The notes: generated by a model from the sequence alone, not told the origin. DNA of 11,077 nt from Phycisphaerales bacterium UBA4658 (GCA_002405485.1 DHLW01000109.1:13492-24568), one strand, 5' to 3'. Positions 1 through 7,147 are shown, counted from the first letter of the stretch. A program made the numbers and translations.

Positions 1-765
1 GGGGCGGGCGGGGGCGTGGACGCGGGGCTTCTTCGGCGGATCGAGGGTGCGCTGGGCGTGCGTCCGAATGAGCTGGTGGAGCTGGCCTGCTGGGCGGCCA
101 CGCCGAGCGCGGTGCGCGGGGAGGTGGAGCGCATGCGTGAGACTCAGCGGCGGACGGCGGAGGAGTTGCGGGCGTTTCTCGGGGCGTTTTCGGGCATGCC
201 CGGCGAGCCGGGCCGGAGCGCGGGCGGGCTGGACTCAGCCCATCGCAGCGGCAAGCTGCGGGCGCTCATCGCACGGCTGGAGGGCGCCGGGGATCGGTCG
301 GGGACGACGGCGCGGAATGTGGAACCGGCGCGACCGGACGAGGCCGCGCTGCTGCCGCGGCAGGTGCCGCTCATCAACTCGGTGGCGGCGGGGTATCCGC
401 GCGAGTTCACGGACCTGGGCTATCCGGCGCGGGTGAGCGAGACGTTCGTGCGGACGCTGGACGTGGACGATCCGGACGCGTTTGCGGCGCGGGTCGTGGG
501 GGACTCGATGCTGCCGGAGTATCGGGAGGGGGACGTGGTGGTGTTCTCGCCGAACCGTCCGCTGCGGAGCGGGATGGACTGTTTCGTGCGTCTGGAGCGG
601 GATGGCGAGACGACGTTCAAGCGCGTGCACCTGGTGGGCGAGCCGGGGAGCGAGCGGATCCGGCTGGTGGCTCTGAACGCGGCGTATGGGGAGCGTGTGC
701 TGGATCGCGAGGACGTGGCGTTCATGTGTCCGGCGGTCAGCGTGACGCGCGCGGTCGGGCCGTAA
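1..765 (+). CDS. XRE-type HTH / S24 peptidase (LexA/CI-like) repressor, 5' partial
   Basis: The reading frame is open to the window edge, so the GTG at 16 is probably internal. The first visible residues (LLRRIEGALGVRPNELVELA) match the last helices of an XRE helix-turn-helix domain; the recognition helix lies outside the window. Counting the GTG as residue 1, a charged linker (about 30-110) leads to a C-terminal S24 peptidase domain (about 118-249). It has a likely Ala125-Gly126 self-cleavage bond, nucleophile Ser164 in GDSMLPEY and general base Lys202 in TTFKRV. All elements for LexA/CI-type autoproteolysis are therefore present. Such proteins repress promoters as dimers and inactivate themselves after RecA-type or other stress signals; the target here is unknown. 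No phage genes are visible nearby, so a prophage origin is not supported. The gene ends with TAA inside the loop of a strong hairpin and converges on the next gene, 25 bp away. Confidence 0.85.
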   Translation, partial: GAGGGVDAGLLRRIEGALGVRPNELVELACWAATPSAVRGEVERMRETQRRTAEELRAFLGAFSGMPGEPGRSAGGLDSAHRSGKLRALIARLEGAGDRSGTTARNVEPARPDEAALLPRQVPLINSVAAGYPREFTDLGYPARVSETFVRTLDVDDPDAFAARVVGDSMLPEYREGDVVVFSPNRPLRSGMDCFVRLERDGETTFKRVHLVGEPGSERIRLVALNAAYGERVLDREDVAFMCPAVSVTRAVGP

Positions 766-779
766 CGCGCCCGACCGCG
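750..779. terminator. 11-bp hairpin between convergent genes (bidirectional terminator candidate)
   Basis: Bases 750-760 (CGCGGTCGGGC) are perfectly complementary to 769-779, with an 8-nt loop at 761-768 that contains the TAA stop of the upstream gene. A second small repeat (GATTGC-G-GCAATC, 780-792) follows immediately and overlaps the stop codon of the minus-strand gene. There is no T tract on either strand, so this is either a GC-rich hairpin terminator without a U tail or an mRNA 3'-end stabilising element serving both convergent genes. Confidence 0.6.
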
Positions 780-790
780 GATTGCGGCAA

Positions 791-2662
791 TCAGCACCCG
801 GCGAACCACAGGTTCAGGAAATCGAAGATGTCCGCGGCGTCGGACTGGCCGGAGACGTTGATGTCCGAACTGGGCAGGACGGCGAACCAGGCGTTGAGGA
901 AGTCGAAGATGTCGGCGGCGGTGAGCAGGGTGTCGCCGTTGAAATCCGCGCGACAGTCGGGCACGCCCTGGGGCTGCTGGGTCTCCGGGACTTCCGACCA
1001 CGCCGGGCCGACATGAATGGCGGGATCGAAGTTGGTTCGGCTGGAGGACAGCGACATCAGACGCATGGGCCCGAGGCCGGCAAAGGGCTGCGTGGGCGCC
1101 AGACGAAGGCGGCCGCTGGCCGGGTCGCGGTCGAGGGTTCTTGGTCCGGCGTCGGTGAGCGCCTGGATGAAACCGTCGCCGATGTGCAGCGACTTGACGT
1201 CTTGCACGGCGGGGAGCAGGAGGCCGTTGTCAAGCTGGAGGCGAGAGGAGCCGGTGATGAGCGAGAGCTGGTGGATGGTCGGTGATCCGGCGATGCCGAG
1301 GATGAACTTGCCGGGGCTCATCGGATCCGGGATGACGAAGGCGTCGGTCATGGCCGGGACACCCGTCGGCAGGGGTTCGTCGATTGCAGAGCCGAGGCCG
1401 TACGGCAGGCGGAGCAGGCGACGGTTCGAGGGCGTGACGAGCACCACCTCGTCGAGGGCGTCGTCGAAGGCGATGGCGGTTGCGGGCGCGGCGAGTGTGC
1501 GGCTGGCGCGCTGCACCGGCCGCCCGGAGATGTCGTATCGCCGAAGCAGCGACCCGTCGCAGACGAACAGGTCGCCGAAGCGATTGAAGGCGATGGGGAG
1601 GCGGCCCGGTGGGAACTGGAGCACGTCGGTCTGGGTGCCGTCGGCGAGGTTGACGAGGATGACCTGGTTCACGCGATTGCCGGCGGTGGTGATGATCTCG
1701 CTGACGATGGCCGCCTTGGTCTGATCGGGGTGGAGCGCGGCCTGCAGCGCGGGCGCGGCGGTGACGAGGGGGATGTTCACCTGCTGCGGCTGCGGATCCT
1801 GCGGGAGGACGACGGCCTTGGAGATGATGATGTTCGTATTGGTCGGGCTTGGCGGGGCCCAGAGCGAGAACGTGGAGCGAATGACGTAGATGCTGTCGAT
1901 GTATCGGCGGGTGGTGGAGTTCACGCCGTAGTCGTGCATGCGCAGGCGGGTGGCGGTCTCAGTGAGCGCGGGGTTGGTGAAGAACTGCTGGGGGCTGACG
2001 CGGGTCACGTTGGTGGTGAAGGTGGATTGGACGAGGTCGTTGCCATCGGCGGTGGCGGGATCGCGGAGCAGGAGCCGGGTGTTTGAAGGGTCGCAGAAGT
2101 TCTCGATGCCGCGCGCGGAGGTGCAGTGGCCGCCGTTGCGGCTGTAGTAGATGTCGCCGGAGCCCATCATGGGCTCGAAGTATCCGAAACAGACGTTGAC
2201 GAGGCCGTTGCTGGCCATCTGCAGATAGATGTCGAAGGTGGAGACCGCACCGTACCAGCGGGAGGCGGTGAACTGGCCGAAGGAGAAGAGGGTGAGGTAT
2301 GAGCGGAGTCCGTTGATGCCATTGAGCCCGTTGGTGCCATCGGGCAAGCTGGTGCTCATGAGTGTGCCCATGAGGTTGACCCGGCCGGTGACGTGCTGGT
2401 GGCTGGCGTTGTCCTGCCAGTCGCGGGGTCCGGAGACGGCCATGGCGAAGGGAAAGCCGTTGTTGGCGGCGTAGCCCATCCAGTTGATGGCGGAGGTGGG
2501 GACGCAGTGGACGCTTCCGCCGCCCTGGGGGAGGCCGTCGCGGCGCTGATCGAAGTCCGGGACGCCGGCGCGGTAGAGGTTGCACTGGGCGAGGGCGACT
2601 CCCGCCGAGCAGGTCGGGAGGGCAAGGCCGGCAACGAGGACAAGAAGGGGAGCGGAACGCAT
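791..2662 (-). CDS. Secreted C39/papain-like peptidase-like + beta-propeller protein with GC-type dockerin tail
   Basis: A 623-residue protein starting at the ATG at 2662, chosen because a GGAG box lies 9 nt upstream and a signal peptide follows directly (hydrophobic stretch 5-25, cleavage likely after Ala-Leu-Ala25). Residues about 33-265 look like a C39-type papain-fold domain: Cys53 in HCVPTSAINWMGY, then His179 in NGGHCTSARG, then Asp201 in LLLRDPA, in the order of a Cys-His-Asp triad. Residues about 290-560 hold repeated beta-rich segments suggestive of a propeller. Residues 570-623 are two EF-hand-like dockerin repeats ending in WFAGC, known in NCBI families as the GC-type dockerin anchor of Phycisphaerae. 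It is probably exported and attached at the cell surface through the tail. The substrate, and whether the peptidase is active, are unknown. The gene is divergent from the sigma/kinase operon, which may control it. Confidence 0.85.
   Translation of the reverse strand: MRSAPLLVLVAGLALPTCSAGVALAQCNLYRAGVPDFDQRRDGLPQGGGSVHCVPTSAINWMGYAANNGFPFAMAVSGPRDWQDNASHQHVTGRVNLMGTLMSTSLPDGTNGLNGINGLRSYLTLFSFGQFTASRWYGAVSTFDIYLQMASNGLVNVCFGYFEPMMGSGDIYYSRNGGHCTSARGIENFCDPSNTRLLLRDPATADGNDLVQSTFTTNVTRVSPQQFFTNPALTETATRLRMHDYGVNSTTRRYIDSIYVIRSTFSLWAPPSPTNTNIIISKAVVLPQDPQPQQVNIPLVTAAPALQAALHPDQTKAAIVSEIITTAGNRVNQVILVNLADGTQTDVLQFPPGRLPIAFNRFGDLFVCDGSLLRRYDISGRPVQRASRTLAAPATAIAFDDALDEVVLVTPSNRRLLRLPYGLGSAIDEPLPTGVPAMTDAFVIPDPMSPGKFILGIAGSPTIHQLSLITGSSRLQLDNGLLLPAVQDVKSLHIGDGFIQALTDAGPRTLDRDPASGRLRLAPTQPFAGLGPMRLMSLSSSRTNFDPAIHVGPAWSEVPETQQPQGVPDCRADFNGDTLLTAADIFDFLNAWFAVLPSSDINVSGQSDAADIFDFLNLWFAGC
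794..955 (-). repeat. Paired dockerin-like repeats encoding the C-terminal tail (copy set 1)
   Basis: Two segments 81 bp apart (about 800-839 and 881-920) are nearly identical in DNA, about 34 of 40 bases by eye. Each encodes an EF-hand-like loop followed by DIFDFLN(A/L)WFA. Loop 1 runs D-F-N-G-D with Asp at position 12. Loop 2 runs D-I-N-V-S with Asp at positions 9 and 12. Both keep most positions expected of calcium-binding dockerin loops. Confidence 0.75.
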
Positions 2663-2671
2663 GATGCACGA

Positions 2672-2675
2672 CTCC
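2672..2675 (-). promoter_or_regulatory. Shine-Dalgarno site (GGAG) fixing the start at 2662
   Basis: On the minus strand GGAG lies 9 nt before the ATG at 2662. The longer open frame reaching to 2749 has no comparable site, would precede the signal peptide with 29 non-hydrophobic residues, and would extend into the divergent promoter region. Confidence 0.65.
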
Positions 2676-2795
2676 AGTCTGGACGATGGTGTTGCGCGAC
2701 AACATGCACGCGCCCATGGGCATGCGGACCAAAGGACGGGCCAAGCCAAAGATTTGTGGTACGCTGAGTTTGGGGTGTGTCCCGGGGTTTGGACT

Positions 2796-2800
2796 GGAGG
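2796..2800 (+). promoter_or_regulatory. Shine-Dalgarno site (GGAGG) for the GTG start at 2805
   Basis: GGAGG ends 4 nt before the GTG at 2805, slightly closer than usual. It is the only strong purine-rich site before the conserved part of the sigma factor, and there is no in-frame ATG between it and the first conserved helix, so it decides the start. Confidence 0.55.
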
Positions 2801-2804
2801 TTTG

Positions 2805-3521
2805 GTGTCCGATCAGGGTGGTGGACAGCACACTGGGAGGGCTGGCGAACCGGGGCATCCGGGGTCGGAGGCATCGCGCGTCACGCAGATTCTGGCGGCG
2901 GCGAGCGCGGGGGACAAGGACGCGTCGGCGAAGCTGCTTCCGCTGGTGTATGACGAGCTTCGGCGGATGGCGGCAGGGCTGATGTCCCGGGAGAAGGCGG
3001 GGCTGACGCTGCAGCCGACGGCGCTCGTGCACGAGGCGTACCTGCGGCTGCTGGGCAACACGCAGACGAGTTGGCAGAACCGGGCGCACTTTTTCGGGGC
3101 GGCGGCGCTGGCGATGCGGCGCATCCTGATCGACCGCGCGAGGCACGTGAAGGCGACGCGGCCGGCGCAGATCGCGAGCTTTGACGAGCAGGGCACGGCG
3201 GGCGTGCCGGAGCACGTCGGCGTCGGGATGCCTGCGGGCGACTCGGGCGTGACCCCGACCGACGCGGATGATCTGATCTATCTCGACGAGGCGATGCGCG
3301 AGTTGCACGCGCGCGACGAGCGGCAGCACGAGGTCGTGATGCTCCGGTTCTTCGCGGGTCTGACGATCGAACAGACCGCCGAGACGCTGGGCGTGTCGGC
3401 GAGCACGGTGAAGAACGAGTGGATGTATGCCCGGGCGTGGCTGATGCACCAGATCGACAAGCGTCGCCAGGCCGATGGTCTGCCGCCGCGATCGGGACCG
3501 ATCGGCGGGAAGAAGGGCTGA
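2805..3521 (+). CDS. ECF RNA polymerase sigma factor, TIGR02999-like, kinase-linked type
   Basis: A 238-residue ECF sigma-70 factor starting at GTG. Region 2 spans about 26-115, with LVYDELRRMAA at 47-57, LQPTALVHEAYLRLL at 69-83 and RAHFFGAAALAMRRILIDRAR at 93-113. Region 4 spans about 160-220, with the HTH TIEQTAETLGVSASTVKNEW at 187-206. Region 3 is absent, as in all ECF factors. Where classical ECF factors carry the acidic D-A-E-D motif, this one has Gln70-Pro71-Thr72-Ala73, typical of its family. An approximately 25-residue N-terminal extension and a long region 2-4 linker (about 115-158) explain its length above the usual 180-200. The kinase gene begins 7 nt after its stop, so the two are probably one operon. 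No anti-sigma gene is visible. It likely directs RNA polymerase to a small regulon when its partner kinase signals. Confidence 0.92.
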   Translation: MSDQGGGQHTGRAGEPGHPGSEASRVTQILAAASAGDKDASAKLLPLVYDELRRMAAGLMSREKAGLTLQPTALVHEAYLRLLGNTQTSWQNRAHFFGAAALAMRRILIDRARHVKATRPAQIASFDEQGTAGVPEHVGVGMPAGDSGVTPTDADDLIYLDEAMRELHARDERQHEVVMLRFFAGLTIEQTAETLGVSASTVKNEWMYARAWLMHQIDKRRQADGLPPRSGPIGGKKG

Positions 3522-3528
3522 TCGCGGC

Positions 3529-6500
3529 ATGGGCGACCGGGTCGATCCAGTGCGAGCGATGTTTGACGCGGTCGTCGGGCTGGACGCGGCCGAGCGCGAA
3601 CGCGTGCTGGCGTCGCGCCGGATCGCGGAGCCGGAGGTGGTCGCCGAGGTCGAGGCGTTGCTGAGCCATAGTGATCGTCCGGGGCTGCTGGACGAATCGC
3701 CGGTGGATGTCGGGCAGCGGCTGGAGTCGGACATCGGGAGCGGCGAGGCGGGACCGGGGGTGTTGCAGCCGGGGACGCGTGTGGGCGCGTTCGGGGTGGT
3801 GCGGCTGATCGGGATGGGCGGGATGGGCGTGGTGTACGAGGCCGAGCAGGACATGCCCAGGCGGCGGGTCGCGCTCAAGCTCGTGCGGGCGGAGGGTGCG
3901 TCGCGTGCGCTTGCGCGGCGATTCGAGCACGAGGCGGCGGCGCTGGCGCTGCTGCAGCACCAGGGGATCGCGCAGGTGTACCAGGCGGGCGTGGCCCAGG
4001 TGAGAGGCGTGCCGCGGGCGTACATCGCGATGGAGCTTGTGCAGGGCGTGCCGATCACCGCGCACGCGCGGCAAGCCGCGCTGGACCTGCGCGGCAAGCT
4101 GGAGCTCATCGCGAGCGTGTGCGACGCGGTGCAGCACGCCCATCAGCGCGGGGTGATCCATCGCGATCTCAAGCCCGGCAACATCCTGGTCACCGGCGGC
4201 GGGGAGGCCAAAGTGCTGGACTTCGGGATCGCCCGGCTGACGGGGGACAACGCGGCGATGACGCTGTCGACGAGCGTGGGGCAGATCGTGGGCACGCTTG
4301 GGTACATGAGTCCGGAGCAAGCGCTTGGGGACCCGGGCAAGATCGACACCCGCACCGACGTGTACGCGCTTGGGGTGATGCTGTACGAGCTGATCTGCGG
4401 GAGGCGGCCGGTCGGCGATGGGGCGACGAGCGTGACCGCCGCGCTGCACGCGCTGGGCAGCGAGACGCCAAGGCCCCCGAGCGCGAGCGTGCCGGGGTGC
4501 AAGGGCGACGTGGACGTGATCGTGCTGCGCGCCCTGGAGAAGGAGCCGGAGCGGCGGTATCAGTCGCCGGGCGCGCTCGCCGAGGACCTGCGACGGCACC
4601 TGCGGGGCGAGCCGATCGACGCGCGGCGGGACTCGGCGGCGTATGTGCTCAGCCGGCAGCTCAGGCGCTATCGCGGCGTGGTGGCCGTCGGAGCGGCGGC
4701 GATGGTCGCGGTGGGGGCGTTCGGCGTGCACGCGTGGCGCGAGTCGATCCGTTCGCAGCGGCTGGCCCGCCAACTGGAGCAGGAGCTGTCGATCACGCGG
4801 GTTGAGCGTGGTCGGCTGCAGCTTGCCGCGGGCCAGCCGATGCTCGCCGAGCTTGGGCTGTGGTCCGAGTGGCTCCCTCGGCACGAACGCACCAACGCGT
4901 TGTGGGCCCTGCGTGAGCTGGCGTGCCGGACCGGGCTGGGCGCGGGATGGTCGCGGCCGAGTCCGGGGTTCACGAGCATCGAGACGTTCCAGGACCAGTC
5001 TGGATCTGGGTCGTACTCGATCGTGAGCGAGCGCACCGGGGAGCTGCACCGATTCGATCCGGATCCGGACCTGCGCGGGCCGCGATGGTCGTCGAAGCTT
5101 GAGCGAGGCGCGTCGGGGGTGGCGATCAGCAGGGACGGTCGGTCCGCGGTGGTCGCGATCGCGGGCGAACTGCGGACGCTCGATCCCTCCACGGGGAGCA
5201 TCGGGGACGCGCTGCCCATCAAGCTCCACCCGCAGCGCGTCGGACGCGCCGGACTGGCGCTCGACGCACAGGGGTCGGTGGTCTACGGATGGGCCGGTCG
5301 CGACGAGGTGGGGTCGTGGTCGCTTGCGTCCGGGGAGGAGCGCGGACGAGCGAGCGTCACTGGCGGGCAGTATCAGACCATGGCGCTCAGCCCGGACGGG
5401 CGCGCCCTTGTCGTGCTGCGGCGCGATTCGGGGGTGGACGTTCTGGACGCAACGACGCTCGCGAAGGTGGCGTCGATCGACGGACCCGACGTGGCGCGGG
5501 CGATCTCCTTCACAACAGGCGGCGAGCGGCTTGTGCTCGCCGGCGCGCGCGAGGCGCTGGTGGTCGATCCGTCGTCGTGGACGATCGAGAAGACCTGGCC
5601 GATCGAGAGCCAGGTGGCGGCGGGGCACGGGCTGGACGCCCATCGCGTGCTGCTGTCGGGGATGGGCGGTCCGGTGATCCTCGACGTGCGGCGCGGGGTG
5701 GAGTGGACGACGCGATTCAACGAGACCTCCACGATGCACTTTGCTCCGGGCCCGGTGCGTGGCACGCTCCTGGGCAGCCCCGACCAGCGGACGTTGCGCA
5801 TGGTCTGGCCCGATGGCCGCGACTATCTCAAGCCGCTGGGCGAGAGAGGACGCCTGCCGCTGATCCGGGTCGCGGTGAGTCCTGATGATCGGCTCGCGGT
5901 GGTGTGGTCGAGCTCCTCTCCGCCGACGGTGCTTCGGCTGGATGGGAGCGACGCGGGCTCGGCGGGCCGGGTGTTGTCGCGAGGATCGGCCGGGGCCCGT
6001 GCGGCGGCATTCAGCCCGGACGGCACGTCGCTGGGCGTGCTGTCTGAGGGACAGTTCCTCACGCTGTACTCGACGGAGGACTGGTCTGTGCGGGCCGAGA
6101 TCCGCTCGCGGGAGCTCGCGACGACCTTCGTGTTCTCGCCCGATTCCAAGAGCGTGATCCTGGGTGGCGCGGGCGGGCTCATCGCTCGCTATCGCGTCGA
6201 CACCGGCGAGCCGGTCGATCGGATGACGGGTGAGCAGGGGAGCATGACCATCCTCGGGTTCATCGACGAGGGTCGAACGCTGGTGCTCGGTGAGCGTCAG
6301 GATCGGCCGGCGGCGTGGCGATCGGTGCTCGTGGACGCCGCGACGTTGCGGGTGACTTCGCGCGTCGAGCAGGCGCCCGGGACGACTCGCGCGCTGCTGG
6401 ACGCCCAGGGTGGGCGGCTGCTGACGATGGAAGGCCCTCGGCTGCGGGTGCTCGGTCTGCCGGACATGCGCGAGCGCTCCGTGTACACCGGTCTGAGCAC

Positions 6501-6951
6501 CTCGCTGCGCAGTGTCGAGATGAACGCCGCGGGCTCGATCGCGTTCGTGAGTTCGTCGGAAGGTCTGGTCGCGTTCGACGTGGGGCGGCTGGCGCCGGTC
6601 TTCCAGCTCCCGCTGAATGTCGATGATCCGATCTTCAGTTCGGCGCCTCTGCGGACGCGGGCGGGCCTGGTGCTCGTGTCGCGGTCCGGCAAGGTGACGC
6701 TGCTGGATGTGCCCGCGCTGGATCGCCGCCTGGCCGGAATGGCACAGTTGATGCTCAATCAACTCGCGGGCGCTTTGCCGGGCGAGCCGCAGGTCGAGCG
6801 ATTCTCGACATGGGGCGCAGGCGTGATGGGGGAATCGGCGTGGACGGTGCGCGCGCCGGCGCGGACGGATTCTGCGGGCGCGGACGCTCCTGGCAGTGCC
6901 GTCCCCGAGCCCGCCCCCGCGACGTCCGCGGGCCCGGATCGCGGACCGTGA
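3529..6951 (+). CDS. Membrane Ser/Thr protein kinase with extracytoplasmic double beta-propeller
   Basis: A 1140-residue Hanks-type kinase. I chose the ATG at 3529 over an in-frame ATG at 3475 because the latter lies inside the sigma gene and adds 18 Arg-rich residues. AAGAAGGG lies about 11 nt upstream, and residues 1-60 match the leader typical of planctomycete kinases (LDAAERERVL...VEALL). The kinase domain (about 85-360) is intact: GMGGMG at 95-100, VALK Lys117, alpha-C Glu135, HRDLKPGN at 211-218, DFG at 231-233, SPE at 261-263. One transmembrane helix (about 381-403) precedes a helical, charged segment (405-470). Residues about 485-1064 contain some 14 blade-like repeats with WD40/YVTN-style SPDG turns. 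The tail (1105-1140) is Ala/Pro-rich. The protein likely senses an envelope ligand with the propeller and phosphorylates the adjacent sigma factor. Confidence 0.93.
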   Translation: MGDRVDPVRAMFDAVVGLDAAERERVLASRRIAEPEVVAEVEALLSHSDRPGLLDESPVDVGQRLESDIGSGEAGPGVLQPGTRVGAFGVVRLIGMGGMGVVYEAEQDMPRRRVALKLVRAEGASRALARRFEHEAAALALLQHQGIAQVYQAGVAQVRGVPRAYIAMELVQGVPITAHARQAALDLRGKLELIASVCDAVQHAHQRGVIHRDLKPGNILVTGGGEAKVLDFGIARLTGDNAAMTLSTSVGQIVGTLGYMSPEQALGDPGKIDTRTDVYALGVMLYELICGRRPVGDGATSVTAALHALGSETPRPPSASVPGCKGDVDVIVLRALEKEPERRYQSPGALAEDLRRHLRGEPIDARRDSAAYVLSRQLRRYRGVVAVGAAAMVAVGAFGVHAWRESIRSQRLARQLEQELSITRVERGRLQLAAGQPMLAELGLWSEWLPRHERTNALWALRELACRTGLGAGWSRPSPGFTSIETFQDQSGSGSYSIVSERTGELHRFDPDPDLRGPRWSSKLERGASGVAISRDGRSAVVAIAGELRTLDPSTGSIGDALPIKLHPQRVGRAGLALDAQGSVVYGWAGRDEVGSWSLASGEERGRASVTGGQYQTMALSPDGRALVVLRRDSGVDVLDATTLAKVASIDGPDVARAISFTTGGERLVLAGAREALVVDPSSWTIEKTWPIESQVAAGHGLDAHRVLLSGMGGPVILDVRRGVEWTTRFNETSTMHFAPGPVRGTLLGSPDQRTLRMVWPDGRDYLKPLGERGRLPLIRVAVSPDDRLAVVWSSSSPPTVLRLDGSDAGSAGRVLSRGSAGARAAAFSPDGTSLGVLSEGQFLTLYSTEDWSVRAEIRSRELATTFVFSPDSKSVILGGAGGLIARYRVDTGEPVDRMTGEQGSMTILGFIDEGRTLVLGERQDRPAAWRSVLVDAATLRVTSRVEQAPGTTRALLDAQGGRLLTMEGPRLRVLGLPDMRERSVYTGLSTSLRSVEMNAAGSIAFVSSSEGLVAFDVGRLAPVFQLPLNVDDPIFSSAPLRTRAGLVLVSRSGKVTLLDVPALDRRLAGMAQLMLNQLAGALPGEPQVERFSTWGAGVMGESAWTVRAPARTDSAGADAPGSAVPEPAPATSAGPDRGP
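4981..6720 (+). repeat. About 14 beta-propeller blade repeats in the kinase sensor region
   Basis: Reading the protein by eye gives about 14 consecutive units of 35-50 residues. Each has a small-hydrophobic strand, a turn such as SPDGR, SPDDR, SPDGT or SPDSK, a second strand, and an LD/VD-containing strand. Clear units begin near kinase residues 529, 617, 780, 826 and 866; the others are more divergent. Fourteen units would fit two seven-bladed propellers in tandem. The repeats have diverged at DNA level, so this is not a recent tandem duplication. Confidence 0.55.
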
Positions 6952-6977
6952 GTTCAGCGGCGCGAGCGTGAAATCGC

Positions 6978-6992
6978 CCCCACAAAGTGGGG
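6978..6992. terminator. Short perfect hairpin after the kinase gene (weak terminator candidate)
   Basis: CCCCAC-AAA-GTGGGG forms a perfect 6-bp stem with a 3-nt loop, 26 nt after the kinase stop codon. No T tract follows on either strand, so classical intrinsic termination is doubtful. As a 15-nt palindrome it could equally be a protein-binding site. Confidence 0.4.
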
Positions 6993-7066
6993 TGAAAGAG
7001 AACCAGTGTCCGCCGAATAGCCGGGTCCGTGTGCGCGATGCAGTTTTCTCCATGGAAGAGTGTCAA

Positions 7067-7085
7067 ACCGGAGAAAGATTCCGGT
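7067..7085. promoter_or_regulatory. Inverted repeat ACCGGA-N7-TCCGGT, operator candidate
   Basis: The two 6-bp arms are perfectly complementary and separated by 7 nt, placing their centres 13 bp apart. The site lies about 65 bp upstream of the proposed -10 of the next gene, which encodes a putative HTH protein. The position fits an upstream activator or autoregulatory site, but nothing identifies the binding protein. Confidence 0.3.
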
Positions 7086-7147
7086 CTGCGTTCGCATGGG
7101 ATTCTCCTGAGACGAGCGGTTTTTTCGGGGTTCTCGGCCAAGTGCCG

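Larger units (their letters stand above)
2663..2804. promoter_or_regulatory. Divergent intergenic region between secreted peptidase-like gene and sigma factor
   Basis: This 142-bp spacer must hold the promoters of both divergent genes. I see no convincing housekeeping -35/-10 pair on either strand. It contains a perfect 10-bp palindrome GCCCATGGGC (2712-2721), an overlapping GCATGC (2720-2725), and GTTG-N5-CAAC (2691-2703). These could be operator half-sites or chance in GC-rich DNA. ECF-type promoters usually have an AAC-containing -35 box. One AAC occurs on the minus strand within about 100 bp of its start, but no matching -10 is evident. Confidence 0.4.

Noticed and set aside
791..2662. 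Lipoprotein signal (LPTC at residues 15-18) in the peptidase-like protein
   Set aside because: Thr at the -1 position does not fit the lipobox, which needs Gly, Ala or Ser there, and a normal cleavage site Ala-Leu-Ala follows at 23-25.
2580..2804. Upstream extension of the sigma factor frame, including ATG codons near 2661
   Set aside because: It would overlap the start of the divergent secreted gene. The added 75 residues resemble no sigma region, and the GGAGG before 2805 gives a better start.
1959..4109. A 716-codon minus-strand open frame spanning the divergent promoter and parts of two genes
   Set aside because: Its composition is low-complexity Ser/Arg/Pro, it has no domain pattern, and it overlaps the secreted gene in another frame. 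It is a shadow of real genes.
2881..7053. A 1390-codon open frame on the minus strand opposite the sigma factor and kinase
   Set aside because: It is rich in Arg, His and Pro with no recognisable domains. It lies antisense to two proteins with unmistakable catalytic and DNA-binding motifs. Long antisense frames are expected in GC-rich genes with G/C at third positions.
7101..7130. T6 run at 7120-7125 as an intrinsic terminator of the kinase gene
   Set aside because: No stable GC-rich stem ends immediately before the T run; only 3-4 bp pairings are available.
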